A stretch of 64,000 nt of DNA from Hypoxylon rubiginosum. Taxonomy: Eukaryota; Ascomycota; Sordariomycetes; Xylariales; Hypoxylaceae. The notes below the pieces were generated by a model. It searched no databases and had not been told where the DNA came from. It was given only the letters and a program-made list of their open reading frames with translations. Position numbers and translations under genes: made by a program. Below are positions 35,633 through 50,575 of the stretch, piece after piece. The DNA lies in NCBI GenBank assembly GCA_902806565.1, contig CADCXA010000066.1, positions 1,550,001-1,614,000 on the forward strand, in the 5' to 3' direction. How positions within the stretch are numbered: the first letter of the stretch is position 1; every line of letters starts with the position of its first letter.

Positions 35633-38600
35633 AGAAAAGATTTTTTAAATAAGAAAAACAATTAATAAAAAGGTAATATTAATAAATATATCGATAATTA
35701 AATTTATTTTATTTAAATTGTTTTAATTTTTCTAGTTTTTTTTAATATTAAATATCTTTTATTATAACTATTAAAAGATTAAAATAATAAATCCTAAAAA
35801 ATTACAAAGTATTTAAATATTTTTATTTACTTTTTTTACTTAAAAAATAAGAAAATAATAAAAAATTAATATATTAGAGTAAGATTTTAAAATAAAGTAT
35901 TTTAATATATAATAATTAAAAATGTTTTATAGAAAAAACTTAAAAAGAAATTCTACTAATAATAAATTATTAATTTATTTTTATAAAAAAAATTAATTAT
36001 CTAGAAAAATTATATTAAATATAATTATAAAATATATAACTTTATAATTAATAAAATAAAAAATATATATTATTAAAAAAAAATAAATTTAAATATAATT
36101 TAAACTATTTTTATATATTTTAATTATTAGAAGTTTTAAATTACTAAGCCTTATAAATTAGGTTTATATAATAAGTTAAATAATTTTTTTATTATATAAA
36201 TTATTAATATATAATATATATTTTATAATTAAAAAAAAAAAGTTATTATAAAAATAAGGAAAAAAATTAATAATTAATTTAAAGTAAAAGTTATTTTTAA
36301 TATTAAAATAAAAGTTATAATTAATTTTATTTAAAAAAAGATTATTTTTAATTATAAGACCCTTTTATTAATAAAATATAATAAAAGTTTAAAATTTAAA
36401 AAAACTTTTAAAAACGCTTGTTTAGAAAATAAGGATAAAAAAAAAAATAAACCTTTTTTATTATTTTAAAACATAAGGTTAGGTAGAAGTTAATTATAAA
36501 GAAATTACTAAGGGATTTTTTTAAATTTTAAATAAAAATAGTAAAAACTAGGTATTATATTTACTTAAAATTATTTAAGCTAATTAAATATTAATTAAAC
36601 TTAATAAAATCTTTTTATATAAAATTATATATAAGTAAAAAGTTATAATATTTATTAAAATTATAATTTTTACATGGCGGGTATTTAAATAAAATAAAAT
36701 GAAAAATTATAAAAAGCTTTTAATAATTTAAATAAAACTTTTATAAAAAAAAAAAAAAAACTTTTAAAAATTAATTGTTACTTTTAAAAAGAAAAAAAAG
36801 GAAATAGTTAAATAAAAAAATAAAAAATATATAAGATAAATTAAAAATATAATATTATAAAAAAACAATTTTATATTTTTATTTAATATTTCCTACTATA
36901 TTAATATCTTAAATAAAAATAAGCTTTGTTATAATTAATTAAGATTTTATTTAATTAATTAAGTTTATAAAAAAAATAAATATAATATTTATAAATTAAA
37001 TAATATTATCCTAAAAACCACGTTTTTAAAAAACCAGCTTAAGTTTTTTATAAAAAATAAATAAAAATATTAAGAATTTAACAACCTTTTTAATAACCTT
37101 TAAATTATAAAACCAAATAATAAATAATTTAATTAAAATAAAAACGCCATTTTTTATAATAAAAAAAAAATATTAAAATATTTAACTATTTTATAAGTTA
37201 AAAAATAACAAGTTTAATTATTAAAAATAATAACATAGGAATTTATTAAAATAACTTGTATTAAAATAAATATATTTTAATTAATAATAAAATAAAATAA
37301 TAAACCATTAAAATTATTTTAAAAAATAAAATTATTTTTAAAAATAAAACCTTTTAATTATAATAAATTAAGGTCTATTTTCCTAAAAAAATAAAAAAAA
37401 GATATGTTATTATATTAGATTTTAAAATACCTACTAGTTTTAAATTATGTTAATTAATATAAAAATAAAATAATTATTAACTTAAAAAAATAAAAGAAAA
37501 TAATTATATTTATATTTAATATTATAACTAGGAATTTATAGATATATAATATATAATTAACATATAATTAAAGAATTTTACTTAAAACATTTTATTTATT
37601 TCTTTTTTTATAAATTTTAAATTTTTATTATTTAAAGTTAATTTATTTATTTTAACTTTTACTTTATTTTTTATTTACCTTAAAATTAAACTAATTTTAT
37701 TAATAAAATAAAAAAATATAATATTTAATATAAAGGTTTTATTTTTTATTTTATTTAACTTAAAATTTTAATATTAAATTATTAAAATTAAATTAATAAA
37801 TTTTTTAATATAAGATTTTTAATTAAAAAAAGATTTTAATACTTTTAAGTTTAAAGATTTTTAAATTAGTAGTTTTAAAATTTATATTTTTTACTGGATA
37901 TTAAAATAATATAAATATTATAAAACCTTTTTATAACGTTAAAAATAAATTTATAGTTAAAAAAAAGTTATATTTTAACGTAATTAATAAAATTAAACGC
38001 TTTTATATAATATTAGTAATATTAATAAACTATTTTATTTAAAAAACTATATATTTAAATAAAAAAATTAAAAATATAATAATTATTTTATATAAACTTA
38101 TTAAAATAATTATTTAAAAAACCTATATATTTAATATTAATAAATAAAAATAACGATTGTTTTAAAAGTAGTTATTTAAAAAAAGGGTAGTAATTTTATA
38201 AAAGATTAACCGTTTATTAAAAGCTTTTATTAAATATTTTTTAAAGGATATACCGGCTAATAATAAAATTATTAAATATATAAAAATTTATATTACAAAT
38301 TATTTAATAAACTATATTAACTAAGTTTTTTTATAAAATCATTAAGCTTTATTAATTTATAAGTGCTTATTATTAATATAAAACCTAGAAATTAAAAATA
38401 AAGATTTTAATTAAAAATCTATTAAATTATTTATTAAAAACAATAAAAATAATAAAATTAAAAATTTTATTATTATATAAAACCTTAAAAAGTTATAAGG
38501 ATTAATAATTTAAAAAAATATAAATTATAATAATTTTTTTAACCTGGAATTTATTTTAATTAATAAAGGTTATAATATAAATTTAAAATTAACTTTTATA

Positions 38601-41113
38601 TTTAAAATAGCTTAATTAAAAATGGTAAGTTATTTATTTATTTATAATTATTTATATGTTAAAAATAATAATTAACTAAAAATAAATATAATATTAAAAG
38701 TTTAATTTATTTATTAAACATTAATTTAAATATTAAGGTTTTAAAAAAGTTAATTATAATATATTTTATTTATAATAAAATATAATTTTTTAAATAATTT
38801 TAATAAAAGTTTTATATTAAGTTAATTTTAAAAAAACAAATTAAAATTATAATTATAAAAAATAAATAATATATTTATAAAAATATTTTAAACTTAAAAA
38901 CAAGTTTTAGTATTTGTGTTAAACTTTTTTTAAAATATATACCTGGATATAAAAATAATATTATTAAAGTTAAGAAATAATAATAAGAACAATATATTAA
39001 GCCCAAGGTTTTTATAGTATTTTTAAATATATTACATAATAATAAACTTTATAATATTATTATTATTATTAAGTATTTTAAATCCTTTTAAACAAATAAA
39101 AGTAAATATAATTATTATAATTTAAATATTTTTTACCATTTTAAAAAATAATTTAAAATATTTTAAAAAAATTAAAAAATTTAAAAAAAAAGGAAATATA
39201 AAAAATAAAAACTATTATAAAATTCTTAGTTTTTTATTACCTTAAAAAAAACAAGTACTATTAATTAAAAACTAATTTATATATTATATTAACATTTTAT
39301 TAACTTATAACTAAAATTAATAAGAACTTATTTATATAATAAACCATTTAATAAAATATTTATATAAAATTATATAAATATAAAAAATATCTAGTATTTT
39401 TTTTTTATTTTAATTAATATAGTTTATTTTATATTTTTTATTTTTTTCTTTTAAAAAACTAAAAATTATAATACCTTATAATTATAATAATAATATATAG
39501 AAAAATAAAAGTAATATTAATTAATATTATAAATTTTTTAAAAGATATTTATTATATTAATAATATTATTAATTAATAAAAGTATTAATTAAAACTTTTA
39601 AAACTTATAATAATAACGTTTTTTCTTTTTATTTAACTAAAACCGAATCTATATATTATAATTATATTATAAAATATTTTATTTTTATTAAAAATAAATT
39701 TTAAACTTTAATATAAAAAACTTATATTTATAATTATAAACTTTTTAATTTTATATAAAAATAAAAAGTATAATAAATTATTAAAAATTAAAAAACTTTA
39801 ATTATTTATTATAAAAAATATATTATTTATTAAGTTAATTTATAAAATTAAAATATTATAAATTTTAAAAAATTATAAAATAAATGATTTTAATAGCACC
39901 ATGTTTATTTTAATTAAATAATATAACTTACGATTTATTTTTTTAATAACTTACTATGATTTTATAATATTAAATAAAAACTTTAATAATTACACGGCTT
40001 TTTATTTTTATATAATATTAATTAATATAATAAAAAAACAAATATATATTTTTAACATTTTTATAAATAAAATAAACCTTTTTTTTATTAAAGTATAAAC
40101 ATTATTTATAAACTTAAATAAAATATATAATAATAGTAAATAAAAAATAATAATTAAAAACCTTAAAAACTTATATTAAATTTAAATTATTTTTTAAAAT
40201 AATAATTAAATATACAGTTATTAAATAGTGTGTATTTTTTATTTATTGTTTAAAAAATTAGTTATTTTATTTTAATTACTAAAAAATAAAAACTTTAATT
40301 AAATTTTAATTTTAAATATTTTTATAAAAACAGTATTTAAATACATTAAAATTAAAGTAATTATTAAAAAACTTTTATTTATTAAATAACTTGTAATATT
40401 AATTAAACCAATATATAATCTTACATTTAAAACAAACTTAGTAAAATTATAATTTATAGTAATTAATATAATTAAAAACATTAAAAATAACTTTTTAAAT
40501 AGTAATTTATTTAATTTTTTAGATAGTTTTTTAAATTTTAAGTTTATAAAAAAAAAAAAAGGTAAAACTAAAAATAGTTTAAAAAAGAATATTACTATTA
40601 TAATTATTTTTAATAAAATTATATAAGAAATTAAAACCTAATATTTTCTTAAAAATAAAATTAACTTTAAGGAATAATATAAACATTTATTAAACCTTAA
40701 TTATAGTTTAGTTTTTTAAATAAGTTTAGTTTAAAAAATTAAGTATAAATAAGGATTATTTATACTAGTTAATAAATAGGTAACCAATATATAAAAAGTT
40801 ATAGTAAATAAACCATAGCTTGTTAATTTTTATAATTAAATAAATTAAAACTAATATATTATTTTAATTAATATAATTAATAAATTGTTTAAAACTAAAA
40901 AACTGTTTATAAAAAAAATACATTTTATATTAACTAAAAAATAAAAAAGGACCGGTAATTTTATAAAATTAAATAGTAAAAATAAGTTTATAATATAACT
41001 TATAAAAAGGGTTTTAAAATAAATTAATTAGTTTAATATAAAAAAAAATAAACAAAAGGTTTTTTTTTATAAATTTAAATTAAAATAAAACCTTATTTAA
41101 ATCTAAAAAAAGG

Positions 41114-41393
41114 TTATAATAAAATATAGTAATCAATGCCTTATAAAAGATTATATAACTATTTTATAATTAAATTCTTTTTATTTTTTTTTTTAAGATA
41201 TTTATAAAGTTTTTTATATAATTAGATAATTATATATTGTAAAAATATACACTTTTTTATAAAATATTTTAAATATATTAATTAGAATATTTTTTAAGTT
41301 ATTTTTTAAATTAAATATAATTTAAGGTAAATAATAATATAATTATTATCTAAGTTAAAAATCATTAATATAAAAGTAAAACTTTATTATAAT
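41114..41393 (+). repeat. 3' LTR of the decayed retrotransposon
   Basis: Partner of 29,165-29,444, preceded at once by an A7GG polypurine tract. It is slightly more T/A-rich than the left copy, yet keeps some bases (for example AATCAATGCC) that the left copy has lost. This allows a partial ancestral consensus. Confidence 0.82.
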
Positions 41394-44300
41394 ATATATA
41401 AATCTATTAAAATTTATATTAAATATAAAAAGATTTATATATTATTTAAAATAACTTTTAATTTTTATATAAAAAATTTTTATTATATTTATTATTTATA
41501 TTATATTTTAAAATAATATTAACCATTAAATAAAATTAGTTTAAATATATTTTACTAGTTTAAGTATTTTTAAAAATTTAAAACTAAAAGAAATAAAATA
41601 ACTAAATAGCGATAATTTAAACTTTAAAATTTTTTATAATTATTTTAAACTTTAAATTAATAACTTTTAAAATAAAACCGTTTATTATATTTTTTATATT
41701 TTTATTATAAAAAGTAATTAAACTTTATTAAATATTATAAAATTTAACTATATAATAATAAACTTTTATAAATAAATATTTATAATATTAACGTTATAAA
41801 TAAATAATATAACTTTTATAACACGTTTTATTAATTTAATAAATATTTTAAAAAAAAAATAAAAAAAAATAAAACCTTTATATTTTATTATAAAAATAAA
41901 AATATATAACTAATAAAAATTTATAAACTTTTTAAGTTTTTATAATTATTATTAATTAGTTTTAATTTAAAAGCTTAAAAATTTTAAAAAAATATTTAAT
42001 AATTTAACTCCGCTTTTTTTTTTATATTTATTTTATATAAACTTATTAATTATAATATTAATAATTTAAATCCTAATTATTTTTAAATTTAAAAAATTTT
42101 ATATTATATAACTAGCCTTTTAAAAATAACATAAAATAAGTGGTTTAAATATATTTAATTATATTTTTATAATTTATAATTAACCGCTTAATATTAATTT
42201 ATTATTAATAATAATAACTTAAATTTAAATATTTTAATATAACTTTTTAAAAAGATTTATATAAATAATTTATACGTTAAAAAATACATTATAACTTAAA
42301 AATAAATATAAAAAACTATAAATAATTTAAAAAACTTAAATATAAATAATTTTATAATTTAATTTATATTAAAATTTAATTTAAATATAATTTTTAAAAA
42401 AAATATAAATTAATAATATAAAAACTTTTTAAAAACTAAAAATATTATTAGTATTATTTTAAACGTTATAAGGAAAAACTAATAGTAAAAAAAAATTATT
42501 TTAACTAAATAAACTATTATAAAAAAAATATTATTTTTTTATATATATGTTTTTATAAACTATTTAATATATATATTATTTATTTATATATTAATATAAT
42601 TATATAAAAGAATTAATTATAATTTAAATATATAATTTTATAGTAAAAATTATAAAAAAAAAAACTTATTTTTATGGTAATATTTTTAATATTATTTATA
42701 TAATTATAAATAAAAATTATTAATTTTATTTATATTTAGTTAACTTTTTTAATAATATTTAATTAATATTTAAATTATTATAAAATAAGTTACTTTAAAA
42801 TAATTAAAATATAAATAAAACGATTTATAAAAAGTTTTTTAAAATAATTTTTATAATATTATTTTAACTAAAAATATTAATTTAATTAATATTAACTATA
42901 ATATATACCTGCTGTTTTTATTTATTAATAATAAAAAATTTATATTTTATTATTATTAAAACTTAATAATTATTATTTATTATTTAAATTAATTAATTTT
43001 TTTTATTATTTTTACCACTAATTTAAACTAACTAAAAATAAAAAATAAGCTTTTTTTAAGTTAAATTATAAGTAATTAACTTGATATTAATATTTATATT
43101 TTTAATTAAAAATAAAAAATACTTTTAAATAATATTATAAAAAAAAACTATTTTAATAAATACCGTGGTATAATTTAAATAATTAAATATTAAAAAAAAA
43201 ACTTACTTTATATATATTATTTAGTTTTCTTATTATTATTAAACTATAATTAATTTATAAAACTTATAAATATTAACTATATTATATAAATTAAAATTCC
43301 AGGAATTAATATTAATTTAAATAGTATTTTACGGTAAATAATATTATTTAATATAATATATAAACCTTATAACATAGCGAATTTAAAATCGCTTTATATA
43401 ATTAAAAACCATTATTTTAAAAACTTTTTAAAGTTATTTTACTTTGAAATTATAATTAAACTAAACGAATATTTAATATATAAATAAAAATTATATATTA
43501 AAATTCTAAGTTATTTAAAACTAATAAAATAAAATAATAATTAAATAATATTATATAACCTTTTTCTTAACTAAAAATATTAAACGTATATTAATATTAA
43601 AATCTATATTATTATAAAAATAATTAAATATATTTATAAATATATTTATAAAAGTAATAATTAAATTATAACTTATTTATATTAAAAAAAAATATTATTA
43701 TAATAAAATTAAAATTAAAATTAATTTTATAATAAAATTAATAAATATTTACACAGTTATTTTATTAAATTATATAAATTAATATATTATTTTTTAAAAT
43801 TTTTAATTTATAGTATATATTTATTTATTTAACCTTTAACCGTTTATTTAAAAAAAAAAAATAAAATAAAATATTATATTAAAAATAACTTTAAATTAAT
43901 AATAAAAACCTTAAAATAAAATTATATAACCTTTATAATATAATTTAAATATAATAAAATTTATAAGAATAATTAAAATTTTTTATATTAAAATTTTTTA
44001 TATTTATTTTAATAATATATAAAAAAATAATAAATAAAATATAAATAAAAAATAGTAAAAAAGTTTAATTAAATATATTTTATTTACTTAAAAGTTAACA
44101 AAAGATTTTATTTATAAATATTTTTTATTTTAATTTTTAAAGTTAAAAATTAACTTAATTTAATAAGATATAATAATATTTAATATTTAATATTTTAAAA
44201 TACTTATTAAGCTTAAGGTTTTTTAAAAAATAATAATTATTAAAAGAATTTCTTTAAAAAAACGTAAATATTTTTAACTAGTAATTAACTAAAAACTATT

Positions 44301-47300
44301 TTTATATATATTTTATAAAAAAGTAATATTTAAAATTTAATTTATATTTAAAATAAATTTTAAAAGTTTATATATAATAATTTAATATAAATATTTAATA
44401 AGATATAAAGCTTATTTAATTTAATTAAAATTACTTATTTAAATTATAATTTATATTTAATTAAAATAACTATTATAGGCTTAAAAAATTAAAATAAAAT
44501 AAGTTTTTTTTTATTTTAATTTAATTAAAAAAAGGTTTATATTAATTACCTATTTAAAAAAAAATTAAATTATAATTATAATGTTAAAATAAGTTTATAT
44601 AACAAAGCATTTTTAATATTAAATAATAATTAATATATTATATATAATATTATTATAATAATTATTAAATAAATCTTTTTTTTTATATATTTTTATTTAT
44701 AAAGTTTAATTAAAACTAAAAAAACTTTTTTATATTTAACGTTTTATTATTATTATTAATTAAAAAAAAAATTATATTATATATAATTTTATTTAATATT
44801 ATAACACTTTTATTACCTAGTAAAAAAATTACTTATTTATAATTTAAAATTTTTATTATTTTAAATAATAATTTAATATATAATATTTAAAAAAAATCGG
44901 TAAAAGTAAATCTTTTTTAATAAATGTTATTAATTATTTAAAATAAAGTTACTATATAATATAAATATATATTTAAAATAATTTATAAAATATTATATAA
45001 TATATAAAAAAATTAATTTTTATTTAATAAAATATTTACTTTATTTAAAAAAGATTTTATATAAATTTTACTTATAATTAAAAAAAGATTAAAATTATAA
45101 ATTATTAACACTTATTTATAAAATTTATTTTTATAACTTAAGCTTTAAAAACTATATTTAATAAAAAATATAAAGGTTTAATAAAATAATATAAAAAATA
45201 TAAAGTTTTTATAATAATTTTAAATAATTTTTTATAACTTTAAAACCAATAAATTAATATTATTATTTAATATAATAAAAACATTTAATAATATTAAAAA
45301 CCTTTATAATTATATTTATTTAAAAAAAATCTTAAATAATATATTATATAATTTAAACGTTTTTACTTTTAAATTTATTTTATTTATATATAATATATTT
45401 ATATAAAAAATTAATAATAACTTATTATTTAATATTTTTAAAAAGGAATAAAAATATTTTTTAATAAATAAATTTATTAAAATAAATAACTAATAAGCTA
45501 AAAAAATATTAATTAAAATAGTTTAAATTTTATAACCGGAAAAAATACCACTAGTTAAATTAAAATTAAAAGTTGGTTTTTTTATTATAATATTACGTAA
45601 TTTAAATTTTAATTAAAACTTTTATAATAATATTTAAATAATTGTAACTTAGTTTAATAAATATAATATAAAAATTAAAATTTTTAATAGGTTATTTAAT
45701 AAAATAAAATATATTTTATTAAAAGTTAAATTAATTTAAAATAATAAGAACCAGTTATTTATATAATTTAAATAATAGTTTTTAATATTAGTTTATTTTA
45801 TTATAATTATAAATAAGTTATAAAAATAATTTTTTAATATAATTAATATTAATTAAAAGATTTTTATATTTATATATAAATAGTTTTATATAATTATATT
45901 AAAAGTTAAGTTTATTTAAAGGTTAAAAGTCTTAAAAATATTAAAAATAAAGTTTAATAAATTATTAAATATTATATATTTTAAAATTTTATAAAAATTA
46001 GTAAATAATTAAAAGAAAATACTATAAATAATATTATATTTAATATATATATAAAACACTTTTAATTAATTATTTAACTTATTTTTATTTTTTAAAATAA
46101 AAAGTTTTATTATATTTTAATTATTTTATTTTTTTTATTATATTAAATAATTAAAATAATAAATTATAAATTATTTTAATTATTTTAAATAAGTAAATAT
46201 TAATTAATTTTTATTTTATTATAAGCTTTATATTTTTTTTAGTTATTAGTAATAAAAAATTATACTGGAAAAAAATTAAAGTTAATATAAAAATATTAAC
46301 CGGTATATTATTTATTTTAACGTATTTATTAATAACTATTAAAAAAATTAATTATTATTATTTAAATTTATTGGTATTTATATATTATATATTAAATTAA
46401 TAAAAATATTTACTTTTAATATTATTATAATAATAACTAATATATATATTATTAAAATAATTAAATAAAATAATATAATATTAAAATTTATTATTATTTA
46501 TTTTATAATTAATATAATTTTATTTTAAAAGTAAAATAATATTATATATTTATATATAAGTAGCTAATAATAATTAAAATTTTTAAATTAACTAAAAAAA
46601 ACTAATATAAATTTATTTTTATAGTTAATAATTAATGTTTTATTTAATTTAATTTTTTTATAATAATAAACTTAGTTTTTATATTATATATTTAATAAAA
46701 AAGTTTATTTAATAATAAACTATTAAATTATTAGTAAAATACTTATTTAAAAAAATAGTAAAATTTAATATATATATAAATTATTAAATATTAAAATTAT
46801 AATATTATTTATTTTTATTTTTTTAATTTTAATTAAAACTTACTATATATATTTAACTAAATTTTTATTATTTTTTAATATAAAATAATTATTATTTTTA
46901 TTAATATAATAAAAAATTTTAAACGTATAAAATAAAACCGGAAAATAATTTAATTTATTTTAATTTAAAGTTAATATTTATTTTTAATTAAATTTAAAAA
47001 AGTTAAAATAGTTTATATTATAAAATAATAAGTTTAATAAATAAAAACTAGCGTGTTAATTATTATTATTTTAACTTATAAAATTATAAAGTTGCTTTTT
47101 TAACCTAATAATAATAATTATTATAAATATTATTTTTATAATATAAAAAAGTTAAAATAAAACTAAAAAGTTTTTTAAAATTAATAAAATCCCTTAAAAA
47201 ATATTTTTTATAAGCTAGGAAAAAATCTTATAAATTATATAAGTTTAAATAATATTAATTAAAAATAATTATAAAAATTTATAAAATCTAAAAGTTTAAA

Positions 47301-47769
47301 CTAAATAATTATTTAAATTAAATAAATAAAAAAAATATTAAATAATTTAAAATTAATATTATATAAATCACGTTTTAATAATAATTTAAAAAAATATATA
47401 GTAACTAAATATACGTTATATATTAAAAGTAAGCCGGTTTAAAATACATATAAAATAATAAAAAAAATAAAAATTTTAAATAAGTTATAATTATAAAATT
47501 AATTAATATTAAAAATAAATTTTAAATAAATAAAAATTATTTAATTAAACGTTTTTAATTTTATATTATAAAGTTATAATATAAAAAAAAATCTTATATT
47601 TTAAAAATATAAAAAAATATTAATTTAAAATTCCTATTAAATAATATATAAAATAATAAATTAATTTATTAAATTATTTTCTTTTTATTTATATATATAT
47701 ATTTTATAAAATATTATTTTTATAAAAATACCTATTTAAAAAATATTATAAATTATATATATAAAAGAA

Positions 47770-47875
47770 TAATATATAAAAAAAAATCTAACTTTTTTAA
47801 TTATAATATACTAAAAAAAACCTAACTTTTTATAAATAAAATATTAAAAAAAATTAAATTTTTTAATAAATATAA
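47770..47875. repeat. three ~35-bp imperfect tandem copies
   Basis: Three adjacent units of the form ATAxxAAAAAAAAxCTAACTTTTT followed by an A/T tail, differing mainly by C/T. The third copy has lost both cytosines. Confidence 0.5.
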
Positions 47876-48207
47876 TTATTATAAACACGCTTAAAAGTAA
47901 CTTTATAATTAACCTTAAAATTAATATTAATAAAAAATTTAATATTAATAAAAAACCTTATATTAATAAAAGTTATATAAAAAATAATTAAAATAAAATA
48001 ATTTTTATAATAACTTAAATTTTAATTATTATTATTTATTAAATTAAATATAAATATAAATAACTTTAAAATAAAATTAAAATTAATAAATAAATAAAAT
48101 AATATAAGTTTAATTTTAATATTTAAATATAAAAAACTAAGTTCGGCTTTTTTTTTTTAATTAAGCTAGAAGTTATTATTTAAATCGCTAAAAAAAAAAA
48201 AGTTAAA

Positions 48208-48256
<49 letters not shown>

Positions 48257-48274
48257 TTATTATTATTATTATTA
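48208..48274. repeat. ATT trinucleotide microsatellite
   Basis: About 22 ATT units with one interruption (ATTTTT). It lies in the isochore and has probably arisen or expanded after RIP. Confidence 0.92.
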
Positions 48275-48429
48275 ATAAGTTTAAATTACTTAATATATAT
48301 TAAAAACATTAATTTTTTATAATAATACTTTTAAAAAAAATACTTAAAATTATTATTATTATTAAATTTTATTTATTTAATATATATTAAATAAATTAAG
48401 CGTTTACTTAGATATTTAATATTATTTTC

Positions 48430-48545
48430 TTTTTTAACTTCGCTTATATTTTTTTTTTTAGCTTTATTTATATTTTTTTTTTCAGTTTTATTTATAATTT
48501 TTTTTTAATTTTACTTACGTTTTTTTTTTTAACTTCGCCCGTATT
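48430..48545. repeat. ~25-bp repeat of poly-T plus AACTTCGCTTATA
   Basis: About five units, each a T-run of 8-12 followed by a short block related to AACTTCGCTTATA, AGCTTTATTTATA or ATTTTACTTACG. Variants show graded C-to-T loss. The first and last copies still keep CTTCGC. Confidence 0.65.
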
Positions 48546-50485
48546 TTATAAAACTTTATTAATATTAATAATTTTTATTTTAAAATTAAAAAGTTATTTC
48601 GTTATTATTATTTATTATATAAATTATTTATTATAAAAACTTTTATATTTAAAAAAAATAATAAAATATTTTTAATAAAAAATATTATTATTAAATATTT
48701 TAATTACTTTATTAATAAATAAAGTTTAAGTGAAACAAATAAATAAAAGTTTAATTAAAATATAAGGAATTAAATAAAAAAGATAATTATAAAATAATAT
48801 ATATATTTTAATATTTATATTATAATATTTAATTAATAACTAAAAAATATATAATATTAAATAAAGTTTATTTTTTTATTTAAGGTTTAACTTTAAATAA
48901 ATAATAATATAATTCTTATTTTAAATATAATAAAAATCTTAATAAAAGAATATATAATTAAAAAAAAAAATATAAATAACATTTAATAAATTTTTTATAA
49001 AATATATATATATTTAATTAATTAATAACTAAAGATTTATAATTTTAAATATAATATAATTATTTTTTAGTTTTATTAATTGTAATATAAAAACGTAATA
49101 ATTATAATTAAAATTAAATTTAAAATTAATACGGTTAAATAAATTATTAATATATATATTTTTTTATTATTTAAATATATTTTTATAAAAAAAAAACCAG
49201 TGCTTTTAAAAAAAAATTACTAAATATAATATATTAATTATAATAAAAATAATTAATATAAATATATATATATAATATTTAAAACTAATTATAATATTTA
49301 AATATATAACTTATATTTATATAACTTTTATAAGAAATATAAAAATAATAAATCTTAGTATTAATTAAACCATTTTAAAATATTAATAAATAAGAAATAA
49401 TTTAATCGGTAAATAAAAAAAAATACAGTTTTTATACACCTTTAATATTATTTTAAATATTTTTAATAATAATTATATAAATTTTATAAAATAATAAATA
49501 ATAAAACTTATTATTATTAATAATATATAAAATAATTAATATATATAATAAATTATATTTAAAATAAAAAATATAAATAACTTTTTAAATTTAGTTAAAT
49601 ATATTATTATTACTATTAAAAAACATAATAACTATAAATTTTTTTTTTAAATTTATTTTATATTTTATATTAATAAAAAATATATTAATAAAAAATAAAT
49701 ATTAAAATAAAAAATAAAAAATTAAAGTAACATTAAAAAATATTTATATATTATATAATTTATTTATATATATAAATAAATAATAAATTATTAATATTCT
49801 AAGTTTTAAAATAACTTATTATTTATTTAAAATACCTAAGTAACTTATATAAATAAATTTTTATAGTTTTATTTATATTATAATAAATATAATTTTTTAT
49901 TATTTATATATATTTAAGTTTATATATATCGCGTTTATATATTTAAAAATAAATAATATTAATAAATTATATTATTTAATTTATAAATTGTTACTATATA
50001 ATTTATATATATAATTATAATATAAGTTTAATATATATTATTTAAAATACCTAAAAATAAAGTTATTATTTAATTTTAACTTTTTAAATTATTTTAATAT
50101 AACTTTTAATATTAATTATAAAATAATTTATATTACTTATATTATTATTATTAATAACTATTAATATTTAATAATAAAAAAGAATATTAATATATTATAA
50201 ATATATAAAAATAAATATAATTTTTATATTTTAAAAACCTTTAAAAACAAACTATTTATTATATTTAATTATAAAATCTTATTATTTAATAATTATTAAT
50301 AAATTTAATTAATAAATAATATTAAATATTTTTTTATTATAATATTATAATAATTATTTAAGTTTATTAATAAAATAATATTAATAAATAATTATATTTT
50401 TTATTTAAATTTTAACTAGTGGGTAATATTTATTATTTTATTTTTATTATAAAAAAAAACAATAAGTTTAAAATATAAATATAAT

Positions 50486-50575
50486 AAATTAACTATAAAT
50501 AAATTAATTTTAAATAAACTAATTTTAAATAAGTTAATTTTAAATAAACCAACTTTAAATAAATTAACTTTAAAT
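50486..50575. repeat. six tandem copies of a 15-bp unit
   Basis: Six contiguous 15-nt units related to AAATTAATTTTAAAT. Differences are transitions (AAATTAACT, AAACTAATT, AAGTTAATT, AAACCAACT). The 15-nt period is a multiple of three, so the ancestor could have encoded a 5-residue repeat, but nothing proves coding. Confidence 0.82.

Larger units (their letters stand above)
29165..41393 (+). mobile_element. RIP-inactivated LTR retrotransposon, probably Ty3/gypsy (12.2 kb)
   Basis: Bounded by two direct repeats of about 280 bp (29,165-29,444 and 41,114-41,393) at a constant offset of 11,949 bp. A polypurine tract (AAAAAAAGG, 41,105-41,113) lies directly before the right repeat, as expected upstream of a 3' LTR. 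This fixes the orientation as +. At 35,573-35,632 the + strand still reads KYIPGKFNIIADFL, close to the RNase H end of gypsy polyproteins (YxPGKxNxxADALSR, with Ala-Leu-Ser altered by C-to-T changes). All coding capacity is lost to stops. The 11.7-kb interior is longer than most fungal gypsy elements (5-7 kb in all), so a nested insertion or extra gene is likely. Clade and exact termini are not resolved. Confidence 0.75.

Noticed and set aside
40299..40481. 60-codon ORF inside the isochore
   Set aside because: Composed of Ile, Leu, Asn, Lys and Phe as expected from random A/T DNA. It is not evidence of a gene.
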